A stretch of 64,000 nucleotides of DNA from Streptomyces sp. 1-11 (GCF_007176755.1 NZ_BJTV01000011.1:124001-188000), one strand, 5' to 3'. Counted from the stretch's first letter, positions 42,944 through 51,685 are shown. Program-made: numbers and translations. Notes: generated by a model not told the origin, from the sequence alone.

Positions 42944-42976
42944 TTCGTGTGTCCCGGTCCGGGAACCGGGCGGGCC

Positions 42977-44110
42977 TCAGCGGGGCGCGGTGGCGCGCAG
43001 GGGCCGTGCGGTGAGGGTGCCGTCGCCGCTCCGCTCGACGCGGGTGCCGAGATCGCGGCCGCACTTGTCGAGCACGCCCCGCAGCCAGGCGGTGTCCTCG
43101 GCCGGGGCGGGTTCCAGGCGCATCCGGCGGGCCCGCAGGGGCACCATCCGCAGGCGGGACAGCCGGCCGGTGTCCGTCTCCAGGGTCACCAGGTAGAGCA
43201 GGCGCAGGTCGTCCCGGTAGTTCTCGTAGCCGCTGATGCCCTCGTAGTCGTCGACGAGGTCGCCGCAGCCGTACAGGACGAGCCGGCCCCGGTAGAGCTC
43301 CAGGGCGCGGGGGTGGTGGGAGGAGTGGCCGTGGACGACGTCCACTCCGGCGTCGATCAGGGCGTGCGCGAAGCGGACCTCGCCGGCGGGGACGCCGTAT
43401 CCCCAGTTGGGGCCCCAGTGGACGGAGACGAGGACGAGGTCGGCGGGCCGCCGGAGCTGCCGCAGGCAGTCGGCGAAGGCGGCCGCGCCGGCCGGGGTCG
43501 GCGCGGGGATCAGGGCGACTCCGGAGCGGTCGGCGGTGGCGGCCCAGTCGTGCGGTATGCCGCTGGAGGGCATCCCGAAGGAGAAGACGAGGAGGCGTCC
43601 GCCGGTCCGGAGGGGCACTGCGGCGGGCCGCCAGGCGGCGACCGCGTCGGTGCCCGCTCCGGCGGTGCGCAGTCCGGCGCCGGCCAGGCTGTCCAGTGTC
43701 TCCGCCAGGCCGGGCGGCCCGAAGTCGAGCACATGGTTGTTGGCGAGTGCGCAGACGTCGGGGCGGATCGCGCTGAGGCAGGGCAGGTTGGCCGGGTTCA
43801 TCCGGTAGTGGACGGCCTTGCCGGGGGCGAAGTCTCCGTCCTGGGTGACGGCGGTCTCCAGATTGACCACCCGCACGTCGGGCGCGGCCCGGTCCAGGCA
43901 GGGCAGTGCCTCGCCCCAGGGCCAGGCCGGGTCGACCGGGCGGGGTATCGGGCCGTTGGCGGACTCGGCGAGGGCCACGTAGTCCCGGGCGTCGCGCACG
44001 TAGTCCTCGCGCAGGGCGGGGTCGCCGGGGTGCGGGAGGATCTGGTCGACGCCCCGGCCGAGCATGACGTCTCCGGCGAGGAACAGGGTGACGGTGCCCT
44101 CGCGCATCAT
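42977..44110 (-). CDS. CapA-family metallophosphatase-like protein
   Basis: This 377-aa protein of the poly-gamma-glutamate CapA fold has FLAGDVMLGRGVD at the N-terminus, NLETAVT near residue 83, ANNHVLDFG near 123 and VHGHSSHHP near 248, which together make the metallophosphatase-like metal site. No signal peptide or membrane anchor is seen, unlike true capsule CapA, so it is probably cytoplasmic. The start lacks a ribosome site and lies 6 nt after the previous stop, indicating translational coupling with the phosphoribosyltransferase fusion gene. Confidence 0.88.
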   Translation of the reverse strand: MMREGTVTLFLAGDVMLGRGVDQILPHPGDPALREDYVRDARDYVALAESANGPIPRPVDPAWPWGEALPCLDRAAPDVRVVNLETAVTQDGDFAPGKAVHYRMNPANLPCLSAIRPDVCALANNHVLDFGPPGLAETLDSLAGAGLRTAGAGTDAVAAWRPAAVPLRTGGRLLVFSFGMPSSGIPHDWAATADRSGVALIPAPTPAGAAAFADCLRQLRRPADLVLVSVHWGPNWGYGVPAGEVRFAHALIDAGVDVVHGHSSHHPRALELYRGRLVLYGCGDLVDDYEGISGYENYRDDLRLLYLVTLETDTGRLSRLRMVPLRARRMRLEPAPAEDTAWLRGVLDKCGRDLGTRVERSGDGTLTARPLRATAPR

Positions 44111-44116
44111 CGCGGC

Positions 44117-45436
44117 CTAGACGCGCGCGGGCGCCATGTGGTCGGTGAACCAGTCGCGGGCCAGTTCGGTCACCCTCTCCAGCGTGCCGGGCTCCTCGAA
44201 GAGATGGGTGGCGCCGGGCACGACCTCGAGCCGGCTCTCGCAGGTCAGCGCGGCCTGTGCCGCCCGGTTGAGCCGCAGCACCTCCCGGTCGGCGCCGCCC
44301 ACGATGAGCAGGGTGGGCGCGGTCACCTCGGGCAGCCGGGGCCCGGCGAGGTCGGGGCGGCCGCCGCGGGAGACGACGGCGGCGGGGCGTGCCGACGGTT
44401 CGGCGGCGGCCCACAGGGCGGCGGCCGCGCCGGTGCTGGCGCCGAAGTAGCCCACCGCGAGTCCTTCGGTGTCGGGTTCCTCGCGCAGCCACCGGGTGAC
44501 GTCGTGGAGCCGGGCGGCCAGCAGTCCGATGTCGAAGACGTTGGCCCGGTCCCCCTCCTCGTCCTCGGTGAGCAGGTCGAAGAGCAGGGTGCCGAGTCCG
44601 GCCCGGTTCAGTCCGCCGGCGACGAACCGGTTGCGGGGGCTGTGCCGGCCGCTGCCGCTGCCGTGGGCGAACGCGACGACGCCCGTGGCGCCCGCGGGCA
44701 GGGTGAGTCGTCCGCGCAGCCGGACGGCTCCGGCGGCGATCTCCGCCTCCCGGTCCTCGGGTCCGGGGCCGGCGAAGCGCTCGTGATGGTGGGCCGCCTG
44801 CCGCAGCCAGGCGGTGACCTCGTCGTCGGGGACCTGGGTGAAGTCGCCGTAGAACTGGCCGATCGCGTAGAAGTGCGCCGGGGTGGCGAGACAGACCAGG
44901 TCGTCGGCGTCCCCGGCGAGCCGGTGCGGGAAGTCCTGGGGTGCGACGGGGACCGCGAGGACGATGCGGGCGGCGCCGCGGGCCCGGGCGATCCGGCAGG
45001 CGACCCGCGCGGTGGAGCCGGTGGCGACGCCGTCGTCGACGACCACCACGGTGCGGCCGGCGACGCCGGCGGGCCGGCGGTCGCCGCGGTAGCGGGCGGC
45101 CCGCTGGGCCAGGACGGCGCGCTCGTGCGTCTCGACCTGGTCCAGTTCGTCCGGGGAGACCCCGCCGGCGTGCAGCACCTCCTGGTTGACGACGCGGACG
45201 CCGTCCTCGCCGATCGCGCCCATGCCCAGTTCGGGCTGGGTTGGCACGCCCAGTTTGCGGACCATGCAGACGTCCAGCGGTGCGTCGAGGGCCTCGGCGA
45301 CCTGCGCGCCGACCGGGACGCCGCCCCGGGGCAGGGCCAGCACCACGACGTCCTGGCCTCTGAGGTATTCGAGGCGGGCGCCCAGCCGCCGTCCCGCCTC
45401 GGTGCGGTCGGTGAAGAGCACGGTGGGCTCCCTCAT
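44117..45436 (-). CDS. Phosphoribosyltransferase - alpha/beta hydrolase fusion
   Basis: This 439-aa two-domain protein has an N-terminal phosphoribosyltransferase-type domain (1-215) with the PRPP loop VVVVDDGVATGSTA near residue 130. The C-terminal dienelactone-hydrolase-like domain (225-439) has nucleophile elbow GYFGASTGAAA and a late histidine in PGATHLFEEPG. ATG 45436 overlaps the stop of the DUF1876 gene (ATGA). The fusion is a recognised actinobacterial architecture, often beside stress or dormancy genes, but neither substrate is known. Confidence 0.9.
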   Translation of the reverse strand: MREPTVLFTDRTEAGRRLGARLEYLRGQDVVVLALPRGGVPVGAQVAEALDAPLDVCMVRKLGVPTQPELGMGAIGEDGVRVVNQEVLHAGGVSPDELDQVETHERAVLAQRAARYRGDRRPAGVAGRTVVVVDDGVATGSTARVACRIARARGAARIVLAVPVAPQDFPHRLAGDADDLVCLATPAHFYAIGQFYGDFTQVPDDEVTAWLRQAAHHHERFAGPGPEDREAEIAAGAVRLRGRLTLPAGATGVVAFAHGSGSGRHSPRNRFVAGGLNRAGLGTLLFDLLTEDEEGDRANVFDIGLLAARLHDVTRWLREEPDTEGLAVGYFGASTGAAAALWAAAEPSARPAAVVSRGGRPDLAGPRLPEVTAPTLLIVGGADREVLRLNRAAQAALTCESRLEVVPGATHLFEEPGTLERVTELARDWFTDHMAPARV

Positions 45437-45744
45437 TCGCGGGACAGCCAGAGCGGCGCCGGGGTCTCCCGGTCCATCGCGCCCATCTCCTTCATGTCGC
45501 CGGTGGCCGCTCGCACCAGCAGCCGGCCCATGGCGATCAGCGCGCGTCCGGCGGCGAGTTCGTCGCCGATGTCGGGCACCGCCGTGTCGTACGGGTTGCG
45601 GCGGGCCTCGGCGTGGCTCTCCAGGACGTTGTCTCCGGTGTCCAGGACGATCCGGGCGGTGGTGTCCGGGTCGTGTTCGGACAGGTACAGGTTCAGCCGC
45701 CATTCCTTGACGGACGGAGGACGGCTGCTCAGGGGTCGGGTCAT
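45433..45744 (-). CDS. DUF1876 (dsRBFC) family small protein
   Basis: This 103-aa protein begins with VKEWRLNLYLSEHDPDTTARIVLD and includes NPYDTAVPDIGDELAAGRAL, the DUF1876 pattern. ATG 45744 has AGGAGAGGCGG upstream. It is the first gene of a three-gene unit (DUF1876, fusion enzyme, CapA-like) joined by overlaps or tiny gaps. Function is unknown. Confidence 0.85.
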   Translation of the reverse strand: MTRPLSSRPPSVKEWRLNLYLSEHDPDTTARIVLDTGDNVLESHAEARRNPYDTAVPDIGDELAAGRALIAMGRLLVRAATGDMKEMGAMDRETPAPLWLSRE

Positions 45745-45878
45745 CGTCCGCCTCTCCTCACTGCGCTGCGAGGCCGAACGGGGCGCGCCGGCGCGCGTCG
45801 CCCCTTCCACTGTGCACCGGCCGGGCGTGCGCCGCACCGGCGGCGGACCGGTGCGGCGGTCCGGGCACAATGAGGGGC

Positions 45879-46253
45879 ATGACCTCGCGCGACTGCCCCT
45901 GCGGGCTCCCCCGGCCCTACGACGCCTGCTGCGGCCGTTTCCACTCCGGGGCGGCCGCCGCTGCGACCGCGGAGGCGCTGATGCGGTCGCGGTACAGCGC
46001 GTTCGTCCGGGGGGACGCGGCGTACCTGCTGCGGACGTGGCATCCGCGGACCCGGCCCGAGCGGCTGGACCTCGATCCGCGGACGAGGTGGACGGGGCTG
46101 GAGATCCTTCAAACCGGTGAGGGCTCGGCGTTCCACCGGGCGGGGACGGTGACCTTCCGCGCCTCCTACCGGGGCGGTTCGCTGCACGAGCTCAGCCGGT
46201 TCGAGCGGGTGGACGGGGCGTGGGTGTACGTCGACGGGGACTTCCTCGGCTGA
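45879..46253 (+). CDS. YchJ/UPF0225 family protein
   Basis: This 124-aa protein has an N-terminal SEC-C-like zinc motif (CPCGLPRPYDACCGRFHSG) and an NTF2-like remainder containing LMRSRYSAFVRGDAAYLLRTWHP, the YchJ signature. ATG 45879 has GAGGGGC upstream; ATG 45870 is also in frame. Function is unknown. Confidence 0.9.
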   Translation: MTSRDCPCGLPRPYDACCGRFHSGAAAAATAEALMRSRYSAFVRGDAAYLLRTWHPRTRPERLDLDPRTRWTGLEILQTGEGSAFHRAGTVTFRASYRGGSLHELSRFERVDGAWVYVDGDFLG

Positions 46254-46285
46254 CCGCGGCCGCGGTGGCGGCGGGCCCGGCGGGG

Positions 46286-46987
46286 TCAGGGCGCCAGGAT
46301 GTCCAGTTCCTGGAGGGCGCCCTCGGTGATCTCCCTGGTGAGCCGTTCGGCGCGGGCGCGGTCGCGTTCGCGGACCGCCTCGGCGACCTGGACGTGCAGG
46401 GTGACGGCCGCCGGGTCGGGGTCCTCGAACATGACCTCGTGCTGGGTGCGTCCGGCCAGCACCTCGGCGACGACGTCGCCGAGCCGGGCGAACATCTCGT
46501 TGCCGGAGGCGGTGAGGACGACCCGGTGGAAGGCGATGTCGTGGATCAGGTACTGCTGGAGCCGGTGTCCGCTTGAGTTGGCCACCATCCCGAGGGCGCA
46601 CTCGGTGAGTTCGGCGCACTGTTCGGGGGTGGCGTGGGCGGCGGCGAGGCCCGCGGCCACGGGTTCGACCGCGGAGCGCAGCACGGTCAGGGAGCGGAGC
46701 TGGTGCGGGCGGTCGGCGCCCGCCAGCCGCCACCGGATGACCTGCGGGTCGTAGACGTTCCACTCGCACTTGGGGCGGACGGTGACGCCGACCCGGCGGC
46801 GGGACTCGACCAGGTGCATGGACTCCAGTACGCGCACGGCCTCGCGCATCACGGAGCGGGAGACCTCGAAGTGCTGTGCCAGCTCGTCGGTACGCAGCAC
46901 GCTGCCCGGCGGGTACTCACCCGCGGTGATCGCGGGACCGAGGGTGTCCAGTACGCGGCCGTGCAGCCCCCGGCCCGGTGTGCTCAT
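46286..46987 (-). CDS. gntR: Gluconate operon repressor, GntR/FadR family
   Basis: This 233-aa regulator has an N-terminal winged helix (LRTDELAQHFEVSRSVMREAVRVLESMHLV) and a FadR-type helical C-domain with metal or effector residues (IHDIAFHRVVLTASGN). It is divergent from gntK-gntP, with a 140-bp shared control region containing two palindromes. Regulation of gluconate uptake is inferred from this context. Confidence 0.92.
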   Translation of the reverse strand: MSTPGRGLHGRVLDTLGPAITAGEYPPGSVLRTDELAQHFEVSRSVMREAVRVLESMHLVESRRRVGVTVRPKCEWNVYDPQVIRWRLAGADRPHQLRSLTVLRSAVEPVAAGLAAAHATPEQCAELTECALGMVANSSGHRLQQYLIHDIAFHRVVLTASGNEMFARLGDVVAEVLAGRTQHEVMFEDPDPAAVTLHVQVAEAVRERDRARAERLTREITEGALQELDILAP

Positions 46988-47021
46988 GGAGTCAGCGTAC
47001 GGCCTGGATCACGATCACAAA

Positions 47022-47071
47022 AAGTCAGACTTATGCGTCACACTCTCTTGAATTCGTCGTACCTAATAGGT
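47022..47071. promoter_or_regulatory. Two palindromes in the gntR-gntK control region
   Basis: AAGTC-A-GACTT (47022-47032) and ACCT-AAT-AGGT (47061-47071) are both perfect around an unpaired centre. They lie between the divergent gntR and gntK starts and are candidates for GntR operators. A TTGAAT hexamer lies at 47049-47054. Confidence 0.5.
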
Positions 47072-47127
47072 TTCAGTGTGGCGACGCCGATGTGGCGTCG
47101 GATGTCGAGGAAGACAGCGAGGCAGTC

Positions 47128-47646
47128 ATGCGCACCCCCCAGGTCGTCGTCGTGATGGGCGTCGCCGGGACGGGCAAGACCACGATCGGTCCGTTGCTCG
47201 CCGCCCGGCTGGGCGTCCCGTACGCCGAGGGCGACGACTTCCACCCGCAGGCCAACATCGACAAGATGTCGGCCGGCGTTCCGCTCGAGGACGCCGACCG
47301 GTGGCCGTGGCTCGAAGCCATCGGGCACTGGGCGCACGGGCGTGCCGGGCTCGGCGGGGTGGCAAGCAGCTCGGCGCTGAAGCGGTCGTACCGCGACCGG
47401 CTCAGGGCCGTCGCCCCGGGGGTGGTGTTCCTCCACCTGACGGGCGACCGCGAGCTGATCGCGGACCGGATGTCCCACCGGCAGGGTCACTTCATGCCGA
47501 CCGCGCTGCTGGACTCCCAGTTCGCCACGCTCGAGCCGCTGGAGCCGGACGAGGCCGGAGTGGCCGTGGACGTCAGCGGCAGCCCCGAGGAGATCACCGC
47601 ACGCGCCGTGCGGGCCCTCGAAGCGTTTTCCGACACCTCCGAGTAA
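47128..47646 (+). CDS. gntK: Gluconate kinase GntK
   Basis: This 172-aa kinase converts gluconate to 6-phosphogluconate. Walker A is GVAGTGKTT near residue 11; YAEGDDFHPQANIDKMSAG and FLHLTGDRELIADRMSHRQGHF are gluconokinase signatures. ATG 47128 is chosen for the start of the P-loop fold; a 50-codon upstream extension in frame crosses the operator region and is rejected. It precedes the permease gene by 39 nt. Confidence 0.95.
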   Translation: MRTPQVVVVMGVAGTGKTTIGPLLAARLGVPYAEGDDFHPQANIDKMSAGVPLEDADRWPWLEAIGHWAHGRAGLGGVASSSALKRSYRDRLRAVAPGVVFLHLTGDRELIADRMSHRQGHFMPTALLDSQFATLEPLEPDEAGVAVDVSGSPEEITARAVRALEAFSDTSE

Positions 47647-47685
47647 CACCTCACCCCCGTCCCCCGTACCTGCAAGGGAACCCCC

Positions 47686-49083
47686 GTGACCAGACTCAGC
47701 GTCGAGATGCTGGCAGCGGACGCACCTCCGCCGATCACCTCCGCCGGCCATGCCCAGCTCGGCATCGCCGTCCTGGTGGGCATCGCCGTCATCGTGCTGC
47801 TCATCACCAAGTTCAAGCTCCATGCCTTCCTGTCGCTGACCATCGGGTCACTGGTGCTCGGCGCGGTCGCCGGGGCGCCGCTGGACAAGGCCATCCTCAG
47901 TTTCACCACCGGGCTCGGCGGCACCGTGGCCGGCGTGGGCGTCCTGATCGCGCTCGGGGCGATCCTGGGCAAGCTCCTCGCCGACTCCGGCGGCGCCGAC
48001 CAGCTCGTCGACACGATCCTCGCCAAGGCGGGCGGGCGGTCGATGCCGTGGGCGATGGTGCTGATCGCGTCCGTGATCGGTCTGCCGCTGTTCTTCGAGG
48101 TCGGCATAGTGCTGCTGATCCCGGTCGTGCTCATGGTCGCCAAGCGCGGCAACTACTCCCTGATGCGCATCGGCATCCCGGCGCTGGCCGGTCTGTCCGT
48201 GATGCACGGCCTGATCCCGCCGCACCCCGGCCCGCTGGTCGCGATCGACGCCGTCAAGGCCAACCTGGGCGTCACGCTGGCGCTCGGCATCCTGGTCGCC
48301 GTCCCCACGGTGATCATCGCCGGTCCGGTGTTCTCGCGTTTCGCCGCCCGCTGGGTGGACGTCCCGGCTCCCGAGCGGATGATCCCGCAGCGCCCGTCGG
48401 AGGAGCTGGAGCGCCGTCCGGGCTTCGGCCCGACGCTGGCCACGGTGCTGCTGCCGGTGGTGCTGATGCTGGCCAAGGCGCTGGTGGACATCGTGGTGGA
48501 CGACACCGCGAACATGACCCAGCGGGTCTTCGACGTGGTCGGTTCCCCGCTGATCGCGCTGCTCGCCGCCGTCATCGTCGGCTTCTTCACGCTGGGCCGG
48601 CCCGCCGGGTTCAGCAAGGACCGGCTGCAGCAGACGGTCGAGAAGGGCCTGATGCCGATCGCCGGCATCCTGCTCATCGTGGGTGCGGGCGGCGGCTTCA
48701 AGCAGACGCTGATCGACTGCGGTGTCGGCCAGATGGTGCTGGACATCTCCAAGGACTGGTCGATCCCGGCGCTGCTGCTGGCCTGGCTGATCGCGGTCGC
48801 GATCCGGCTGGCCACCGGCTCGGCGACGGTGGCCACGGTCTCGGCGGCCGGCCTGGTCGCGCCGCTCGCGGCCGACATGTCGACCACCCACACCGCCCTG
48901 CTGGTCCTCGCCATCGGCGCCGGCTCGCTCTTCTTCAGCCATGTCAACGACGCCGGTTTCTGGCTGGTGAAGGAGTACTTCGGGCTGAGCGTCGGACAGA
49001 CCGTGAAGACCTGGTCCGTGATGGAGACGATCATCTCGGTGGTCGCGGGCGGACTGGTCCTGCTGCTGTCCCTCGTCATATAG
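47686..49083 (+). CDS. gntP: Gluconate permease GntP family
   Basis: This 465-aa polytopic membrane transporter has about 12 hydrophobic segments and the family's GLPLFFEVGIVLLIPV, HGLIPPHPGP and FSHVNDAGFWLVKEYFGLS motifs. The GTG start has AAGGGAA upstream. It is co-transcribed with gntK and followed by two large hairpins. Confidence 0.94.
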   Translation: MTRLSVEMLAADAPPPITSAGHAQLGIAVLVGIAVIVLLITKFKLHAFLSLTIGSLVLGAVAGAPLDKAILSFTTGLGGTVAGVGVLIALGAILGKLLADSGGADQLVDTILAKAGGRSMPWAMVLIASVIGLPLFFEVGIVLLIPVVLMVAKRGNYSLMRIGIPALAGLSVMHGLIPPHPGPLVAIDAVKANLGVTLALGILVAVPTVIIAGPVFSRFAARWVDVPAPERMIPQRPSEELERRPGFGPTLATVLLPVVLMLAKALVDIVVDDTANMTQRVFDVVGSPLIALLAAVIVGFFTLGRPAGFSKDRLQQTVEKGLMPIAGILLIVGAGGGFKQTLIDCGVGQMVLDISKDWSIPALLLAWLIAVAIRLATGSATVATVSAAGLVAPLAADMSTTHTALLVLAIGAGSLFFSHVNDAGFWLVKEYFGLSVGQTVKTWSVMETIISVVAGGLVLLLSLVI

Positions 49084-49123
49084 ACGCGGTGCGCACCCGC
49101 ACCGCGCCGGTGCGCACCGCGTC
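49083..49123. terminator. First hairpin after gntP
   Basis: A perfect 14-bp stem GACGCGGTGCGCAC / GTGCGCACCGCGTC with a 13-nt loop, starting at the last base of the gntP stop codon. Confidence 0.75.
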
Positions 49124-49176
49124 GAGACGCCACTCGCCCCCTCCCCGGCCGCCGAGGAGGGGGCGAGCGGCGTCTC
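49124..49176. terminator. Second hairpin, overlapping the cytochrome gene's stop
   Basis: GAGACGCC-A-CTCGCCCCCTCC pairs with GGAGGGGGCGAG-C-GGCGTCTC, 20 pairs with one A-C mismatch. It abuts the first hairpin without a spare base and reaches into the stop codon of the convergent gene. Confidence 0.75.
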
Positions 49177-49801
49177 AGGGCCGCCAGAGCGGGTGTTCCC
49201 GTTCGGCCCACCGTCTGCTGACCGTGCCCGTCCGCAGTCCGCGCCGCGCCTCCGGGTCACCGAGCGCCATGCCGATGTGACCGGCCAGGACCACGCCGAT
49301 CGTCAGGGCCAGCCAGTCGTGCACGAAGGTGGCCGAGGTGCGCCAGACCAGCGGGGTGAGCCGGGTGAACCACATCATCAGACCGGTGCCGAGCATGACC
49401 AGCGACGCCCCCGCGATCCAGGCCGCGTAGACCTTCTGGCCGGCGTTGAACTTGCCCGCCGGCCGGGAGGAGCGGCGCTTGTCCCGGCTCAGCGCGGCCC
49501 ACAGCCAGACGCGGTCGTGCGGGCCGAAGCGGTTGAGGAAGCGCAGGTCGGCGCGGAAGGCGCGGGAGGCGAGACCCAGCAGCACGGGGACGGGCAGGGC
49601 GAGTCCGGCGCACTCGTGGACCCGCACGACCAGATCCCGGCGGCCGACGAGCACGGCGAGCTGCGGGACGTAGAGACAGGCCGCGGTGATCACGCACACG
49701 CCCATCAGGGCGGCCGTGGCCCGGTGCACCCAGCGCTGGGCCGGTCCGAAGCGGCGGACGCGGGAGTCCGGCGGCGCCGGGGTGTCAGCTCGTAGGCTCA
49801 T
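49175..49801 (-). CDS. Cytochrome b-type membrane subunit
   Basis: This 208-aa protein has four hydrophobic helices and haem-ligand-type histidines (QRWVHRATAAL, RVHECAGLA, FVHDWLALTIG, AGHIGMALG), as in formate dehydrogenase gamma or Ni-hydrogenase b-type cytochromes. Its start overlaps the end of the molybdoenzyme gene by 17 nt, so it probably serves as that enzyme's quinone-linked anchor. It is not an MsrQ/YedZ sequence, as far as I can judge. Confidence 0.85.
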   Translation of the reverse strand: MSLRADTPAPPDSRVRRFGPAQRWVHRATAALMGVCVITAACLYVPQLAVLVGRRDLVVRVHECAGLALPVPVLLGLASRAFRADLRFLNRFGPHDRVWLWAALSRDKRRSSRPAGKFNAGQKVYAAWIAGASLVMLGTGLMMWFTRLTPLVWRTSATFVHDWLALTIGVVLAGHIGMALGDPEARRGLRTGTVSRRWAEREHPLWRP

Positions 49802-50519
49802 CGGTCCGTCCGTTCGACCGGCCGACCCAGCCGTCGACGTCGTAGCCGAGCCGCTCCCAGTAGCCGGGCCGGACGCGGTCGGTGACGGTGATGCCGGAGA
49901 GCCACTTCGCGGACTTGTAGAAGTACATGGGCGCCACGTACAGGCGGACCGGGCCGCCGTGGTCGTGGCCGATGTCCTTGTCCTGCATGCGCAGGGCGAC
50001 CAGGACGTCCGGGCGCCGCGCCTGGTCGAGGGTGAGGCTCTCGGTGTAGGTGCCGTCGAAGCAGGTGAAGCGGACCGCCCGGCCGGCGGCCCGTACGCCG
50101 GCCGCGTCCAGCAGCCGGGAGAGCGCCACCCCCTGGAAGGGAGTGCCCGGGACCCGCCAGCCGGTGACGCACTGGACGTCCCGGACCAGCCGGGTCTGCG
50201 GCAGTGCGCGCAGGTCGGCGAGGGTGTAGGTGTGCGGGTGGTCGACCAGGCCGTCGACGGTGAGCCGGTAGTCGGCGGGGCCCTTGTGCGGGACGGACGC
50301 GGCCACCGAGTAGTAGCGGAAGCCGCCGCCGTTGGGCAGCAGACCGGTCAGGCCCGTCGGATCGCTGCCGGAGACGCCGCCGAGGAAGCCTTCGAGGCCG
50401 CGCTGCAGCACCGGCGCGGTGGCGACGCCCAGCGCGCCCAGCGCGAGGGTGCCGAGGAAGACACGGCGGCCGACGGGCCGGCCCTGGGCGCCGGGGTCCT
50501 CGGGTGGTTCGGGGTTCAC
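49785..50519 (-). CDS. Tat-exported molybdopterin-dependent oxidoreductase (sulfite oxidase/MsrP-like)
   Basis: This 244-aa protein begins with a twin-arginine signal (GRRVFLGTLALGALGVATA). The core has the sulfite-oxidase-fold segments DYRLTVDGLVDHPHTYTL, VRDVQCVTGW (the cysteine ligating molybdenum) and VALSRLLDAAGV. The late GGPVRLYVAPMYFYKSAKWL matches MsrP-type enzymes. The GTG start at 50519 has only a weak ribosome site. With the overlapping cytochrome b gene it forms a two-part exported redox system; substrate unknown. Confidence 0.88.
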   Translation of the reverse strand: MNPEPPEDPGAQGRPVGRRVFLGTLALGALGVATAPVLQRGLEGFLGGVSGSDPTGLTGLLPNGGGFRYYSVAASVPHKGPADYRLTVDGLVDHPHTYTLADLRALPQTRLVRDVQCVTGWRVPGTPFQGVALSRLLDAAGVRAAGRAVRFTCFDGTYTESLTLDQARRPDVLVALRMQDKDIGHDHGGPVRLYVAPMYFYKSAKWLSGITVTDRVRPGYWERLGYDVDGWVGRSNGRTDEPTS

Positions 50520-50572
50520 GTGTTCATTCGAGCACTTCCGGCCGGGGGCGGGCCAGTGGGTGCGGGCACCGG

Positions 50573-51685
50573 TCAGAGTTCCGTAATGACTTCCCGCCCG
50601 AGTTCCGCGAGGACGTCCCGCCCGGATGCGGGAGCGCTCCCGCCGCGCTGCCGCGGGTGGCCGCCCAGCGCGCGGGCGCGGGCCGCGCGGAAGGCCGGCC
50701 ACGGCTCGCGGTGCGGGTAGGCCCAGGGGACGCGGGTGGCGTGCCGGCCGATGCGCCGGAACAGGGCCGCCGCCTCGGCCGGGCGGCCGGCGCAGGACAT
50801 GGCGAAGGCGAGGTGGTTGAGGTCGGTGTGGCGGCGGGGGTGCTCGTCGTGCTCCCACTCCAGCCACCAGTCGAAGGCCGCGCGCAGGACGCGGCGGGCC
50901 CGCGGGCCCGACCAGTGGCCGCCGGCGGCGGGGTCCGAGGGGGCCAGGCCGGTGGCGGCCAGGACGCGGTAGCGCTCGGCGTACGCGACGACCGGCAGCA
51001 CGGCCAGCGGGGAGTCGGCGGGGGCCTCGACGGCGGCCCGCTCGGCGAGGTCGTACACCAGGTGGGACTCGCCCCCGCCGTCCTGGGGCCGCTCGGCGAG
51101 CCGGGCGACCAGCAGGTGGTGGGCGTGGTGGTGCTCCGGGTGCCGTTCACGCAGCTCCGCGAAGGCGTCCAGCACCTCGCGCTCCGGGCCCTGGGTGCGC
51201 GCCAGCTGGAGCAGGCCGAGCCAGGGCGTGGGGTCGGCGGGGGCGAGGGCGGCCGCGGCGCGGCAGGCGGCGCGGGCCCGGTCCGGGCTCTCCTTGCCGC
51301 GCAACGACCGCCGGACCAGTGCCAGGGCGCGCAGGGCGGCGGCGTCGGGCGACTCGGGCTCGGCGAGCAGCCAGTCCTGGGCCCAGTCGACGGCCTGGGG
51401 TGCGCCGGCCAGCACGGTGAGGCGGTGTCCCCGGCGGTCCCAGTCGTCGCCGGTGCGCAGCAGCAGGGCGCGGGTGGCCTGCCGTCGGCCCTGGGCCAGC
51501 GCGGCCCGGGCGGCGAGGAGCTCGGCGTCGTCCAGGGCGGCGTCGAAGGCGCCGGCGGCGCCGGAGTCGTCCGGGGCGGTGTCGCCCGGCAGGTCCGGGA
51601 AGGCGCGGCGGGCGCTCAGCAGGGACGGGATTGGGGGCACCGCGGGACTTCCTGTTTCTCGGGCTGCCATCGGCCGATCACGCAC
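50573..51685 (-). CDS. TPR-like Ala/Arg-rich protein
   Basis: This 370-aa soluble protein is almost all helical, with repeat-like stretches (PWLGLLQLARTQGPEREVLDAFAELRERHP; LAFAMSCAGRPAEAAALFRRIG) that look like tetratricopeptide repeats. GTG 51685 has GAGGG 6 nt upstream; ATG 51670 is an alternative. No enzymatic motif is visible and function is unknown. Confidence 0.75.
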   Translation of the reverse strand: MRDRPMAARETGSPAVPPIPSLLSARRAFPDLPGDTAPDDSGAAGAFDAALDDAELLAARAALAQGRRQATRALLLRTGDDWDRRGHRLTVLAGAPQAVDWAQDWLLAEPESPDAAALRALALVRRSLRGKESPDRARAACRAAAALAPADPTPWLGLLQLARTQGPEREVLDAFAELRERHPEHHHAHHLLVARLAERPQDGGGESHLVYDLAERAAVEAPADSPLAVLPVVAYAERYRVLAATGLAPSDPAAGGHWSGPRARRVLRAAFDWWLEWEHDEHPRRHTDLNHLAFAMSCAGRPAEAAALFRRIGRHATRVPWAYPHREPWPAFRAARARALGGHPRQRGGSAPASGRDVLAELGREVITEL

